Shown here one piece after another: positions 1-7,609 of a DNA stretch of 38,469 nucleotides (position 1 is its first letter; every line of letters begins with the position of its first letter). Both the position numbers and the translations under genes were made by a program. Source of the DNA: Gammaproteobacteria bacterium (GTDB lineage Bacteria; Pseudomonadota; Gammaproteobacteria; Pseudomonadales; Azotimanducaceae); the NCBI GenBank assembly GCA_028820495.1, contig JAPPIX010000379.1, positions 1-38,469 on the forward strand. The letters are read 5' to 3'. The notes under the pieces were generated by a model that was not told the origin of the DNA, searched no databases, and saw nothing but the letters and a program-made list of their open reading frames with translations.

Positions 1-31
1 TGATATGGTGTCGCGCTTTGGGGGCTGGGCA

Positions 32-1285
32 ATGACCGATTTGGACGCCACGACCGGGCGGCATCTGCGGGGCAAGTACGCCGTAGTCGGGGTCGGCGAG
101 ACCGAGTACACGCGGGGTTCGGGGATGACCACCCGGGCGCTCGGCACGCACGCCATTCGGGCGGCGGTGGCGGACGCCGGGCTCAACCCAGGCGACATCG
201 ACGGGATGCTCTCCTACAGCGCCAACGACTCCACGCCCTCCCCCGCCATGGCCGGCGACCTCGGCATGCGGTTGAACTTCTACATGGACTGCATCGGCGG
301 CGGCTCCTCCACCGAGGCCCTGGTGGGCATCGCCATGGGCGTGATCGAGGCGGGGCTGTGCCGGACCGTCGCCATCTTTCGGGCCATGAACGGCTACTCG
401 CAAATGCGCATCGGCGGCACCGGACGCTCAAAAGGGCGCTCCGCGCTGTCCGGCGATGCCCTGTTTGGCCGCGCCTACGGCCAGATCAGTGCCGGACAGA
501 TGTTCGCGCCGAGCTTCATGCGCCACATGCACGAGTTCGGCACCACCCCGGCGCAGGTGGCGCACGTCAAGGTGATCCACTCCGAACACGCCTCCAACAA
601 TCCGAAGGCCTACTACCGCCAGCGCGTGACGGTGAACGACGTGCTGTCCAGCCGCATGATCTGCAAGCCGTTGCGCCTGCTCGACTGCTGCGTGGAGACC
701 GACAACGCCAACTGCATCATCGTCACGTCCATGGACCGCGCCAAGGACTGCCGCCACACCCCCGCGAAAATCCTCTCCGTGGTGGGCCGCTGCTCCAAGC
801 CGCGCATGGACAATCACTTCCAGGCCGGCCCCATCACCACGGTTGCCGGCCACTACGCCAAGCGCATCCTGTGGCCCAACGCCGGCGTCGGCCCAGAGGA
901 CATCCAAGTCACCGGCTCCTACGACGCCTTCACCTTCACCACCCTCATGCAGCTTGAGGACTATGGCTTCTGTGCCAAGGGCGAGGGCGGCGACTACGTC
1001 AGTTCCGGCATCATGCGCCTAGGCGGCGAGCGCCCCAACAACACCAGCGGCGGGCACCTCTGCGAGGGCTACACCCACGGCATCGCCATGGTCATAGAGA
1101 ATGTCCGCCAACTGCGCCACGACGTGGACGACAGTTGCCCCATCGGTCCGGACGGCAAGCGGCAGCACAGCTTCGACTATTCGGAGGGCGGCTGCCGCCA
1201 AGTGCGCGACGTGGAACTGTCCGCCAACCTAGGCTGGGCGACCCCCAACACCGGCAGCGCGCTGGTCATGCAAAGGGGGCACTAA
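32..1285 (+). CDS. Thiolase-like protein (SCP-x / lipid-transfer type)
   Basis: The protein has the SCP2-thiolase layout: an N-terminal G-K-Y-A-V-V-G-V-G-E-T-E-Y start, the helix A-I-R-A-A-V-A-D-A-G-L, and a C-terminal S-G-G-H-L-C-E-G-Y-T-H-G loop that normally carries a catalytic His. The segment D-C-I-G-G-G-S-S-T-E-A-L lies where thiolases have their nucleophilic Cys. By my alignment that position is Gly, as in non-thiolytic thiolase-like proteins that work with a DUF35 partner. An ATG at position 5 is also in frame and the frame is open to the window edge, so a longer protein is possible. The start at 32 follows a G-rich stretch and gives a typical N-terminus. The gene lies 2 bp upstream of the Zn-ribbon/OB-fold gene, so the two products probably form one complex acting on an acyl-CoA. 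The substrate cannot be told. Confidence 0.85.
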   Translation: MTDLDATTGRHLRGKYAVVGVGETEYTRGSGMTTRALGTHAIRAAVADAGLNPGDIDGMLSYSANDSTPSPAMAGDLGMRLNFYMDCIGGGSSTEALVGIAMGVIEAGLCRTVAIFRAMNGYSQMRIGGTGRSKGRSALSGDALFGRAYGQISAGQMFAPSFMRHMHEFGTTPAQVAHVKVIHSEHASNNPKAYYRQRVTVNDVLSSRMICKPLRLLDCCVETDNANCIIVTSMDRAKDCRHTPAKILSVVGRCSKPRMDNHFQAGPITTVAGHYAKRILWPNAGVGPEDIQVTGSYDAFTFTTLMQLEDYGFCAKGEGGDYVSSGIMRLGGERPNNTSGGHLCEGYTHGIAMVIENVRQLRHDVDDSCPIGPDGKRQHSFDYSEGGCRQVRDVELSANLGWATPNTGSALVMQRGH

Positions 1286-1287
1286 AC

Positions 1288-1809
1288 ATGCCGCTCACCG
1301 GCGAGTACCTTGGCCGCCCCGTGGCCATCAACGACCTCGACACGGCCAACCAAGCCTTCTACCGCCATTGCGCCAGCGGCGCGCTGCACCTGCAGCATTG
1401 TTCGGCCTGCGATCTGATGCGCTATCCGACCACCACCGCCTGCCCTTGGTGCGCCGAGCCGGAATACCGCTGGAAGCCGGTATCCGGCAAGGGCACGCTG
1501 TACTCCTACACCGAAGTCCACCACGCCATCGATCCGGGCTTTCGACCCTTCACGCCCTACCTGATCCTGCTCGTGGAACTCGACGAGCAGGCGGGCCAGC
1601 CCACCGCGCACGAGGCGCTGCGCGTGAACGGCAACTTGGCGGGCCCAGGCGGGGAACTGGCCAGCGCTGCGCTGGTGCGCACGGTAGGCATCGGCAGCCG
1701 CCTCAAAGTCGTGTTCAAGGACTTAGGGCAAGGCATCGCCCTGCCCTTGTGGACCCTCGACGACGAAGCGGAGCAGCCCGCCGAACCTTGGCGGTATCCC
1801 GGTGAATAG
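1288..1809 (+). CDS. DUF35 Zn-ribbon/OB-fold protein (thiolase partner)
   Basis: This is a 173-residue protein. Its N-terminal rubredoxin-like zinc ribbon uses Cys38, Cys41, Cys52 and Cys55, and an OB-fold follows (S-G-K-G-T-L-Y-S-Y-T-E-V-H-H). That is the standard DUF35/DUF35_N architecture. Such proteins bind acyl-CoA and form stable complexes with thiolase-like or Ltp-type aldolase proteins. It begins 2 bp after the thiolase-like gene, so co-translation is likely. All four zinc ligands are present and the length is normal. Confidence 0.9.
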   Translation: MPLTGEYLGRPVAINDLDTANQAFYRHCASGALHLQHCSACDLMRYPTTTACPWCAEPEYRWKPVSGKGTLYSYTEVHHAIDPGFRPFTPYLILLVELDEQAGQPTAHEALRVNGNLAGPGGELASAALVRTVGIGSRLKVVFKDLGQGIALPLWTLDDEAEQPAEPWRYPGE

Positions 1810-1848
1810 TGCCCAAGGCCGTCTTTTCGGCAAAGTGCATGTAGCAAA

Positions 1849-3250
1849 GTGAAAGAAACGCTGAACTTCATCGACTGGCCAACGGATGGCCTGCTGATCG
1901 AGCCCCTGCTCCCCGCCATCGCCGCCCAAGCGGCCGAAGCCGATGCCAGCCGCAGCGTCAGCGACGAGGTGATCGCGCTCATCAAGGACAATCCCGTCAT
2001 GGGCATGACGGCGAGCCCGGAACTCGGTGGCCTGAACAGCACCGTCACCGCCGTGGCCCATGAGCTGGCGGCCGTTGCCGCATGCTGCTCGTCCACCGCC
2101 TGGTGCCTGTGGAACCACCTTTGCACCTACCACTTCTTCTGCGCCCTGTTGGGGCCGGAGCACGGCGGCCTGCTCGGCGGCATCACCGCCAACCGGGAGT
2201 GGGTCTGCTTTCCGGCGGGCGCGAGCACACGCGTCAACGGCGTTCTGCAGGACGATCAAATTGTGCTGAACGGCAGTGCCGCCTTCGGCTCCGGCGCCCG
2301 CTACGGCGAGTTCGCCGGGGTTGTGTTTATGTATCGAGGGGCAAGCCCCTCGCGCTCCCCGGCTGAGGGCTCTATGGGGGGGGGGGGGCGCCCCCCCCCC
2401 CCGGCCCGCGGGGGGGGGACCGACACGGAGAGAGCGCCAGCCCGAGGCGGGGGTGGGTTGGGGGGCACCCCCCGCGCGGTCCCCGGGTGAGGGCTCTATG
2501 CGAGGGGCAAGCCCCTCGCGCTCCCCGGCTGAGGGCTCTCTCCCGGAAGTCGAGAACGCGCGACGATTCGCCTTGGTTGATCTGCGCAGCCCCGGCGTGA
2601 CCGTGGATCCCACCTGGAAGGCCATGAGCCTGCGCGCCTCCGCCACCGACCATGTCCGGTACAAGGACGCAACCGTGCCGGCGGGGCGCCATGTTCCCTT
2701 TCCTGACAAGTTCCGCGAAGTCTTCCGCGCGCCGGACTTCCCGGTCATTCACCACCGTTACCGGGAGGACTGGGTGGCCCTGTCGGATCTGTGGCTGGGG
2801 GCCATGGCCGTGGGGCTGGCCAGCGCTGCGTTGGCGGAGGCGGCTGAGGGCATTCGCGAGCGGGTTGCCATCGCTGGGGTGAAGATGATCGAGCGTCCAA
2901 CCATCCACGTGAACCTAGGGCAGGCAGGCACGCTCATCAAGACCGCCGGCGACACGGTGCTCGCGGCCTGCGCCGAAACCGATGCCCGCATCGAGGCCGC
3001 CGCCCCACCCACCGAAACCGACTACCTGCGCCAACTCGGCGCATCCATGCAGGCGCTGGCCTGCTGCGACGATGCCATGCGGCTGATCCTACGGGTGCTC
3101 GGCGGCAACGGCCTGCGCGAGGGCGGCAACTTCGAGCGGCGCTACCGCGACTTCCAGGCCATGCCCCTGCACATCAACGCCCACCGTGATCGAGTGACCG
3201 AACAGATCGGCCGCCACCTGCTGGGCCTGGCGACGGAAAATACGTTCTAA
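1849..3250 (+). pseudogene. Acyl-CoA dehydrogenase / flavin monooxygenase-type gene split by a repeat insert
   Basis: The N-terminal half (GTG start 1849) reads in one frame to the insert and would stop at 2490. The C-terminal half reads from the insert to TAA 3250 in the next frame. Removing exactly 2335-2539 (205 bp) joins ATG-TAT to CTC-CCG-GAA and gives one uninterrupted 398-residue protein of normal family length. It has the S-T-A-W-x-L-W-N-H segment and Acyl-CoA_dh_2-like C-terminus (V-L-G-G-N-G-L-R-E-G-G-N-F-E-R-R-Y-R-D) of the acyl-CoA dehydrogenase / HsaA-type flavoenzyme superfamily. As read, the gene is frameshifted. One base fewer in the insert's long G or C run would make the gene continuous with a 68-residue low-complexity insertion. 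The gene follows the thiolase-like pair by about 40 bp and probably acts in the same acyl-CoA pathway. Its last 4 bp overlap the convergent CBS gene. Confidence 0.8.
2335..2539 (+). repeat. Palindromic GC-rich repeat insert inside the dehydrogenase gene
   Basis: A 39-bp unit occurs identically at 2335-2373 and 2501-2539, and a degenerate copy lies at about 2460-2500. Each unit opens with the perfect palindrome CGAGGGGCAAGCCCCTCG. Between the copies is an extreme G and C homopolymer stretch (about 2376-2420). The outer unit boundaries coincide with the points where the host reading frames join cleanly. In the downstream frame the insert has no stop and encodes repeats of R-G-A-S-P-S-R-S-P-A-E-G-S, so it can be read as protein. 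The homopolymers make the exact length uncertain. No transposase ORF or clear target-site duplication is visible. Confidence 0.8.
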
Positions 3251-4341
3251 CCAGACGATGCCTCTTGTGCCGGGGCGGTCGGGCCGTCCAACGCGCTGAG
3301 CGCCTTCGCGCGCCGAACCCGGTGGCGGCGCGCCAATTCGCGCATGTCGGTGGTCGCATCCGTTTCATCGACGATCTCAAGGCCGAGCAGGGTCTCGATG
3401 ACGTCTTCCATGGTGACGATTCCCGCCATGCCGCCAAAATCGTCCAACACCACCGCCAAATGTTCCTGCCGGGTCCGCAGGACGGTGAAGAGATCGGTGA
3501 TGGCGTAGGTTTCGCCGACCGCGACGATTTCCCGGCGCAGGGCCGTGAGCGGCTCGCTGCCGCGTCCTTCCACCAAGGCGGTGAGCATGTCGTCCTTCAG
3601 CACGTATCCGGTGACGTGGTCCTTGGATTCGTTGTACAGGGGTATGCGGGAAAAGTGCTGTCGCTTGGCGCTGCCGTAGTAGGCGGCGATGCTCTCGCCT
3701 TCGGAGGCCATGGCCACGACGGTGCGCGGCGTCATGACGTCCCGGGCCTGAATCGTCTGAAAGCGGATCAAGTGGCCGATCATCTTGCTTTCCTCGGCCT
3801 CGAACACGCCTTCCTCCGCACCAAGCTCCGCCATCGCCAGGAAATCGGTGCGCGTCAAGATGGGCTGGGCCACATCCCGCTTCAGGTGCCGGGTGATGGT
3901 CTGGCTCAGCCAGACGAACGGCGCCAGCGCGGTGGTCAGCAGGCGCAGCGCATGCACGGTGAAGGTGGCGAAGCGCTGCCAGTACAACGCTCCGATGGTC
4001 TTGGGCACGATTTCCGAAAACACCAATATGGCGATGGTCATGATCGCCGGAACGGCAATCCGCGTAATCCACGGGCTGGCATCGGCCCAGATCAGCGCCG
4101 CCTGCGCGCCCACGCCGATGGCGCCCACGGTGTGCGCTATCGTGTTGAGCGTCAGAATGGCGGCCAAGGGCCGGTCAATGTTGGCTTTGAATTCCTCCAG
4201 CGTTCGGCCAACGCGGGTGCCTTTTTGGGAGAGCACGCGCGCGTGGCTCGGCGAAATGCTGAGAAGCACCGCCTCCCACAAGGAGCAGAGGAAAGAGAAC
4301 ACCAGCGCCAGTAGAAAGAAAGTGACTAGCGGTATGTACAT
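3247..4341 (-). CDS. CNNM/CorC-HlyC family membrane protein with CBS pair
   Basis: This 364-residue protein has an N-terminal DUF21/CNNM membrane domain of about four segments over residues 1-170 (M-Y-I-P-L-V-T-F-F-L-L-A-L-V-F-S at the start, E-I-V-P-K-T-I-G-A-L-Y near 110). Two CBS domains follow, with M-T-P-R-T-V-V-A near 200 and D-D-F-G-G-M-A-G-I-V-T-M-E-D-V-I-E-T-L-L-G near 300. It lacks the usual C-terminal CorC/HlyC domain, ending about 40 residues after the second CBS. Proteins of this type act in Mg2+/Co2+ homeostasis or efflux at the inner membrane. It is a single gene, convergent with the dehydrogenase gene. Confidence 0.9.
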   Translation of the reverse strand: MYIPLVTFFLLALVFSFLCSLWEAVLLSISPSHARVLSQKGTRVGRTLEEFKANIDRPLAAILTLNTIAHTVGAIGVGAQAALIWADASPWITRIAVPAIMTIAILVFSEIVPKTIGALYWQRFATFTVHALRLLTTALAPFVWLSQTITRHLKRDVAQPILTRTDFLAMAELGAEEGVFEAEESKMIGHLIRFQTIQARDVMTPRTVVAMASEGESIAAYYGSAKRQHFSRIPLYNESKDHVTGYVLKDDMLTALVEGRGSEPLTALRREIVAVGETYAITDLFTVLRTRQEHLAVVLDDFGGMAGIVTMEDVIETLLGLEIVDETDATTDMRELARRHRVRRAKALSALDGPTAPAQEASSG

Positions 4342-4445
4342 GAAGTCGGATTGAAGCCCCCGATTGCCAAGGACCAGAGTACACCAGATGAACCCTGTCG
4401 CACACTCCCCTTTTAACCCCCCTTTAACTCCCCCCGAAATTTCCC

Positions 4446-5630
4446 TTAAATCACCCCGGCCCGGCGCAACGCCTCGATTTCCGACGGCGCGCAGCCGAAC
4501 TCAGCGAGGATGGCCTCCGAGTCCTGCCCCGGATCCGGCGCGGCCCGCTCGAATCGATCGCCTTGGGGATGGGCGCTTAGGTTGATGGGCGAGCGGATCA
4601 AGCGCACCGCGCCCAATTCCGGGTGCTCCGCAGGCTTCGCCATCCCCAGGTGACGAACCTGCTCGTCCTCGAAGGCTTGGCCGATGTCGTTGATTGGGCC
4701 GCAAGGCACCCCCGCGCGATTGAGTTCCCGCACCAGTTCGGCGGTGGTGAAGCGGGCCGTGACCGCATTGATGTCGGCATTCAGCGCGGCCTTCAACCGC
4801 TTGCGCTCCCCGGCCCGGCGGTACTCTGGCCGGTTGAAGAGCTCATCAGCCCCCAGCGCCCGGCAAAAGCGCTCCCAAAGCCGCTGGCTTGGCGCGGCGA
4901 TGTTCACTAGGCCATCGCTGGCCTGGAAGGCGCCCATCGGAGTCTGGTACGGGTGGTCGTTCCCCTCCTGGCCTGGGACTTCGCGCCCCATCGTGTAGCG
5001 GGCGCCTTGAAAATCCAGTTTGCACAGCATGGCTTCGAGCAGCGAGGTGTGGACCCACTGTCCCTCTCCGGTGCGCTCCCGGTGTAGTAAGGCAAGCAGG
5101 ATGCCTTGGCCCAGGAACATCCCGGCGGACGTGTCGCTGATGGCAATGCCCACCCGCCACGGACCGCTGCCCGGTTCGCCGGTGATGGACATCAGGCCAC
5201 TCATCCCCTGAACGACCTGATCGACCCCGGCCCGTCCGCCATAGGGGCCATCCTGGCCAAAGCCGGAGATGCTGGCGTAGATGATGGCTGGATTGACCGC
5301 CTTGACGGACTCGTAGTCCACCTTGAGCCGGTGCTTGACCTCGGCCTTGAAGTTCTCGACCACCACGTCGGCGCTGCGGGCCAAGCGCATGAAGAGCTCA
5401 TGTCCCTTGGGATCCTTCAGGTTGAGCGCCAGCCCACGCTTGTTGCGGTGCAAATTCTGCTCATCCGGCCCCCGCCGTGCGCCGGTGACCGCACGGCCCG
5501 CACCGGAAGCCGACCGCGGTGCCTCAATCTTGATCACGTCCGCCCCCCAGTCCGCGAGCAGCCGAACCGCGGTGGGGCCCGCCCGGGCGTGGGTGAGGTC
5601 CAGAACGCGGATGTGCGCCAGCGGCATCAT
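4446..5630 (-). CDS. CaiB/BaiF family III CoA-transferase
   Basis: This 394-residue protein moves CoA between carboxylic acids. It carries the family III signatures: H-I-R-V-L-D-L-T near the N-terminus, the CoA-binding stretch A-D-V-V-V-E-N-F-K, the Y-A-S-I-S-G-F-G-Q-D-G-P-Y loop at 118-130, and a catalytic Asp at 166 (A-I-S-D-T-S-A-G-M). Length is normal. The gene starts inside the aquaporin stop (4-bp ATGA overlap), so the two are probably co-transcribed from upstream of the aquaporin. Acyl-CoA genes across the CBS gene suggest a related catabolic role. The substrate is unknown. Confidence 0.93.
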   Translation of the reverse strand: MMPLAHIRVLDLTHARAGPTAVRLLADWGADVIKIEAPRSASGAGRAVTGARRGPDEQNLHRNKRGLALNLKDPKGHELFMRLARSADVVVENFKAEVKHRLKVDYESVKAVNPAIIYASISGFGQDGPYGGRAGVDQVVQGMSGLMSITGEPGSGPWRVGIAISDTSAGMFLGQGILLALLHRERTGEGQWVHTSLLEAMLCKLDFQGARYTMGREVPGQEGNDHPYQTPMGAFQASDGLVNIAAPSQRLWERFCRALGADELFNRPEYRRAGERKRLKAALNADINAVTARFTTAELVRELNRAGVPCGPINDIGQAFEDEQVRHLGMAKPAEHPELGAVRLIRSPINLSAHPQGDRFERAAPDPGQDSEAILAEFGCAPSEIEALRRAGVI

Positions 5631-6331
5631 GGCAGGTCTTGGCCCGCTGCAGGGTCGGCACGCACCGCGGCATTGCGCTCCAGCCAGCGGAACAGCAAGG
5701 TGGCGGCAACGGCGCCGAGCAACTCGGCAGCGATGAATGGGGGTGCGTGGGCCGGCGCGATGCCGGCAAAGGTGTCGGTGAACGAACGGGCCACCGTGAC
5801 CGCCGGGTTGGCGAAGGAGGTCGACGAGGTGAACCAGTAGCCAGCCGTGATGATGAGCCCCACGGCGTAGGGCACGGCTTCCGGGCGGGTGCGCAGGCAG
5901 CCCAGAATGGCGGCCAGCAGCGCAAAGGTGGCCACGAATTCACCGAGCCACTGGCCGGCGCCGGCGCGGGCCTTGACGCCTTCAACCAGGAGCGGCTCGC
6001 CAAACATCGCATGCGCTGCCATCACGCCGACGATGCCGCCGACGAGCTGGGCCAGAACATAGCAGGCCGCATCGCCCCGCGTCAGTTCGCGCCGCAGCCA
6101 GAAGGCCAAGGTCACCGCCGGATTGAAGTGGGCGCCGGACAACGGCCCGAATACCAGGATCAGCACCACCAGCGCCGCACCCGTGGCGATGGTGTTGCCC
6201 AATAGGGCGATGGCGTCGTTGCCCTCGGCCAAGCGCTCGCCCATGATGCCACTGCCCACCACCACGGCCAGCAGCAACGCCGTGCCCAAGGCTTCCGCTA
6301 CAAGACGCCTAGGCAAATCCACTTTCATCAT
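5627..6331 (-). CDS. MIP family aquaporin / glyceroporin
   Basis: This 234-residue protein has six hydrophobic segments and both pore-forming NPA motifs: N-P-A at 70-72 (G-A-H-F-N-P-A-V-T) and at 175-177 (S-F-A-N-P-A-V-T-V-A-R). Arg182 occupies the usual selectivity-filter position. It is a channel for water or small neutral solutes in the inner membrane. Bacterial MIPs of this shape include AqpZ and arsenite-linked AqpS types, and nothing here decides between them. It overlaps the CoA-transferase start by 4 bp and is divergent from the toxin-antitoxin pair. Confidence 0.9.
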   Translation of the reverse strand: MMKVDLPRRLVAEALGTALLLAVVVGSGIMGERLAEGNDAIALLGNTIATGAALVVLILVFGPLSGAHFNPAVTLAFWLRRELTRGDAACYVLAQLVGGIVGVMAAHAMFGEPLLVEGVKARAGAGQWLGEFVATFALLAAILGCLRTRPEAVPYAVGLIITAGYWFTSSTSFANPAVTVARSFTDTFAGIAPAHAPPFIAAELLGAVAATLLFRWLERNAAVRADPAAGQDLP

Positions 6332-6343
6332 TCCGACCGTTTA

Positions 6344-6356
6344 CACGAATACCGTG
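6344..6356 (+). promoter_or_regulatory. Possible HigA operator / promoter region
   Basis: The short inverted repeat CACG-AATAC-CGTG lies between the divergent aquaporin and toxin genes, about 20 bp before the toxin ATG. A TTTACA hexamer (6340-6345) could be a -35 box. HigA antitoxins repress their operon by binding palindromes in this position. The repeat is short and may be chance. Confidence 0.3.
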
Positions 6357-6375
6357 AATACATTAAAGTCCTTCC

Positions 6376-6669
6376 ATGATACGCTCTTTTGGCGACCGGA
6401 GGACAGAGGATCTATTCCACGGAAGGAATACAAGCCAAGCCAGACGGGTTGCAACAACGATCCGCTCCATCGCCGTGCGAAAACTGGACATGTTGAATGC
6501 TGCAGTTGGGCTGGACGCTCTGCGATCACCGCCGGGCAATCGACTCGAGGCGTTGACGGGAGACCTGAAAGGGCACCACAGCATTCGAATCAACGACCAG
6601 TGGCGCATCGTATTCGTTTGGAAGGATGGCGGTGCGGAGCAGGTGCAGATCATTGACTACCATCGGTGA
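6376..6669 (+). CDS. higB: HigB-type toxin (RelE superfamily mRNA interferase)
   Basis: This 97-residue protein has the HigB/plasmid-maintenance-killer pattern. It begins M-I-R-S-F-G-D and contains R-K-L-D-M-L-N-A-A, L-R-S-P-P-G-N-R-L-E-A-L and S-I-R-I-N-D-Q-W-R-I-V-F-V-W, ending I-I-D-Y-H-R. These toxins cleave mRNA on the ribosome. Its length matches the family (about 92-100). The stop codon overlaps the possible GTG start of the antitoxin, giving the usual toxin-first higBA order. It sits at the left edge of the defence-rich region. Confidence 0.93.
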   Translation: MIRSFGDRRTEDLFHGRNTSQARRVATTIRSIAVRKLDMLNAAVGLDALRSPPGNRLEALTGDLKGHHSIRINDQWRIVFVWKDGGAEQVQIIDYHR

Positions 6670-6956
6670 CAAAAATGCTGCCAGAACAAAGAACATCGAC
6701 ACATCCGGGCGTGATACTGCTCAAGGAGTTTCTTGAGCCCATGAGCCTCACGCAGACCGACCTGGCAAAACACCTCGGCGTGTCGATCCAGAGAGTTAAC
6801 GAGTTGGTCAAGGGCAAGCGGGGCATCACGCCCGATACCGCGTGGTTGCTCGGTGAGGCATTCGGAACCGGCCCCGAGTTCTGGATGAACCTACAGGTTG
6901 CGTTCGATCTGACTGCCACTTTGCGGCCAAAGCGCGTGAAAAGGCTAGTGGCTTAA
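6666..6956 (+). CDS. higA: HigA-type antitoxin (XRE family HTH)
   Basis: This protein of about 96 residues has an XRE helix-turn-helix (T-Q-T-D-L-A-K-H-L-G-V-S-I-Q-R-V-N-E-L-V) typical of HigA. The family stretches H-P-G-V-I-L-L-K-E-F-L and G-P-E-F-W-M-N-L-Q are also present. It neutralises HigB and represses the operon. The start is either GTG 6666, overlapping the toxin stop by 4 bp, or ATG 6675. Both leave the domain intact. Confidence 0.93.
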   Translation: MTKMLPEQRTSTHPGVILLKEFLEPMSLTQTDLAKHLGVSIQRVNELVKGKRGITPDTAWLLGEAFGTGPEFWMNLQVAFDLTATLRPKRVKRLVA

Positions 6957-6990
6957 GGTCGGTCCGTGAAACAAATCCCAACTTCCTATT

Positions 6991-7127
6991 GAAAGGCGCA
7001 TTCCAACGGCCCAATCAAGGGCGGGACGCCCGCGCACCGGGATCCCACTTGGAGCGCGCGCACCCCCGGAGCATAACGAACCGAAGGTTCGCGCCCTCGG
7101 ACGGTGCGCGACGCCGTTCTTCCACGC
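6991..7127 (+). repeat. Dispersed intergenic repeat, copy 1 (degenerate)
   Basis: This stretch aligns over its whole length with 34491-34619. Shared blocks are GCGCATT-CAAC-GCCCAATC, AAGGGCGGGACGCCC and GCCCTCGGACGG followed by a GCGCCGTT-like end. The two hairpins that are perfect in the other copies are eroded here. It fills most of the 284-bp gap between the antitoxin and the YbjQ-like gene, where no ORF was credible. Confidence 0.75.
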
Positions 7128-7240
7128 AGTGGACGTGCCCGACTATTGGACGCATGCCACTGTACATCCCAGTAGCCCGGCGTCTGCGCTATAGTTCTTC
7201 CTCATGGCAATCTGCGCCGCCCCAACCAATAGGAGCTACC

Positions 7241-7579
7241 ATGTCCGTTACTCTCGACAAACTGGTCACCACCCATTCCGTGCCGGGCCGCGAAACCCAA
7301 GAGGCCTTGGGGATCGTCAGCGCCGAATGCGTGCTTGGCATCAACATTTTCCGCGACGTTCTCGGCGGCCTGCGCGACATCATCGGCGGCCGCAGCGGCA
7401 CCCACCAAAAGGCGCTGCGCGAGGCGCGCGAAACCTGTCTCCGTGAGCTGGCTGACCAAGCAACCATCCTGCGCGCCGACGCGGTGGTCGGCATCGACCT
7501 CGACTACAGCGAGATCAGCGGCGGCGGCAAGGGCATGGTGCTGCTGGTCGCCACCGGCACCGCGGTGCGGCTTAGGTAG
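7241..7579 (+). CDS. YbjQ/UPF0145 family protein
   Basis: This 112-residue protein follows the YbjQ (UPF0145, heavy-metal-binding-like) pattern: V-P-G-R-E-T-Q-E-A-L-G-I-V, G-I-N-I-F-R-D-V-L-G-G-L-R-D-I-I-G-G-R-S, A-D-A-V-V-G-I-D-L-D-Y, and a glycine-rich turn before M-V-L-L-V-A-T-G-T-A-V. The family forms pentameric rings and its function is not established. ATG 7241 has a clear AGGAG 5 bp upstream, which rules out the longer frame upstream. It stands alone between the repeat and hsdR. Confidence 0.92.
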   Translation: MSVTLDKLVTTHSVPGRETQEALGIVSAECVLGINIFRDVLGGLRDIIGGRSGTHQKALREARETCLRELADQATILRADAVVGIDLDYSEISGGGKGMVLLVATGTAVRLR

Positions 7580-7609
7580 CGGCAGAAGAGCGCCGTCACT
7601 CACTGCCGC

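Noticed and set aside
2335..2539. CRISPR array suggested by identical repeat units
   Set aside because: Only two exact units, 127 bp apart, with a degenerate unit between and no spacer-repeat periodicity or cas genes.
3265..4314. 349-residue open frame antisense to the CBS membrane protein
   Set aside because: The opposite strand encodes clear CNNM and CBS domains; this frame has none.
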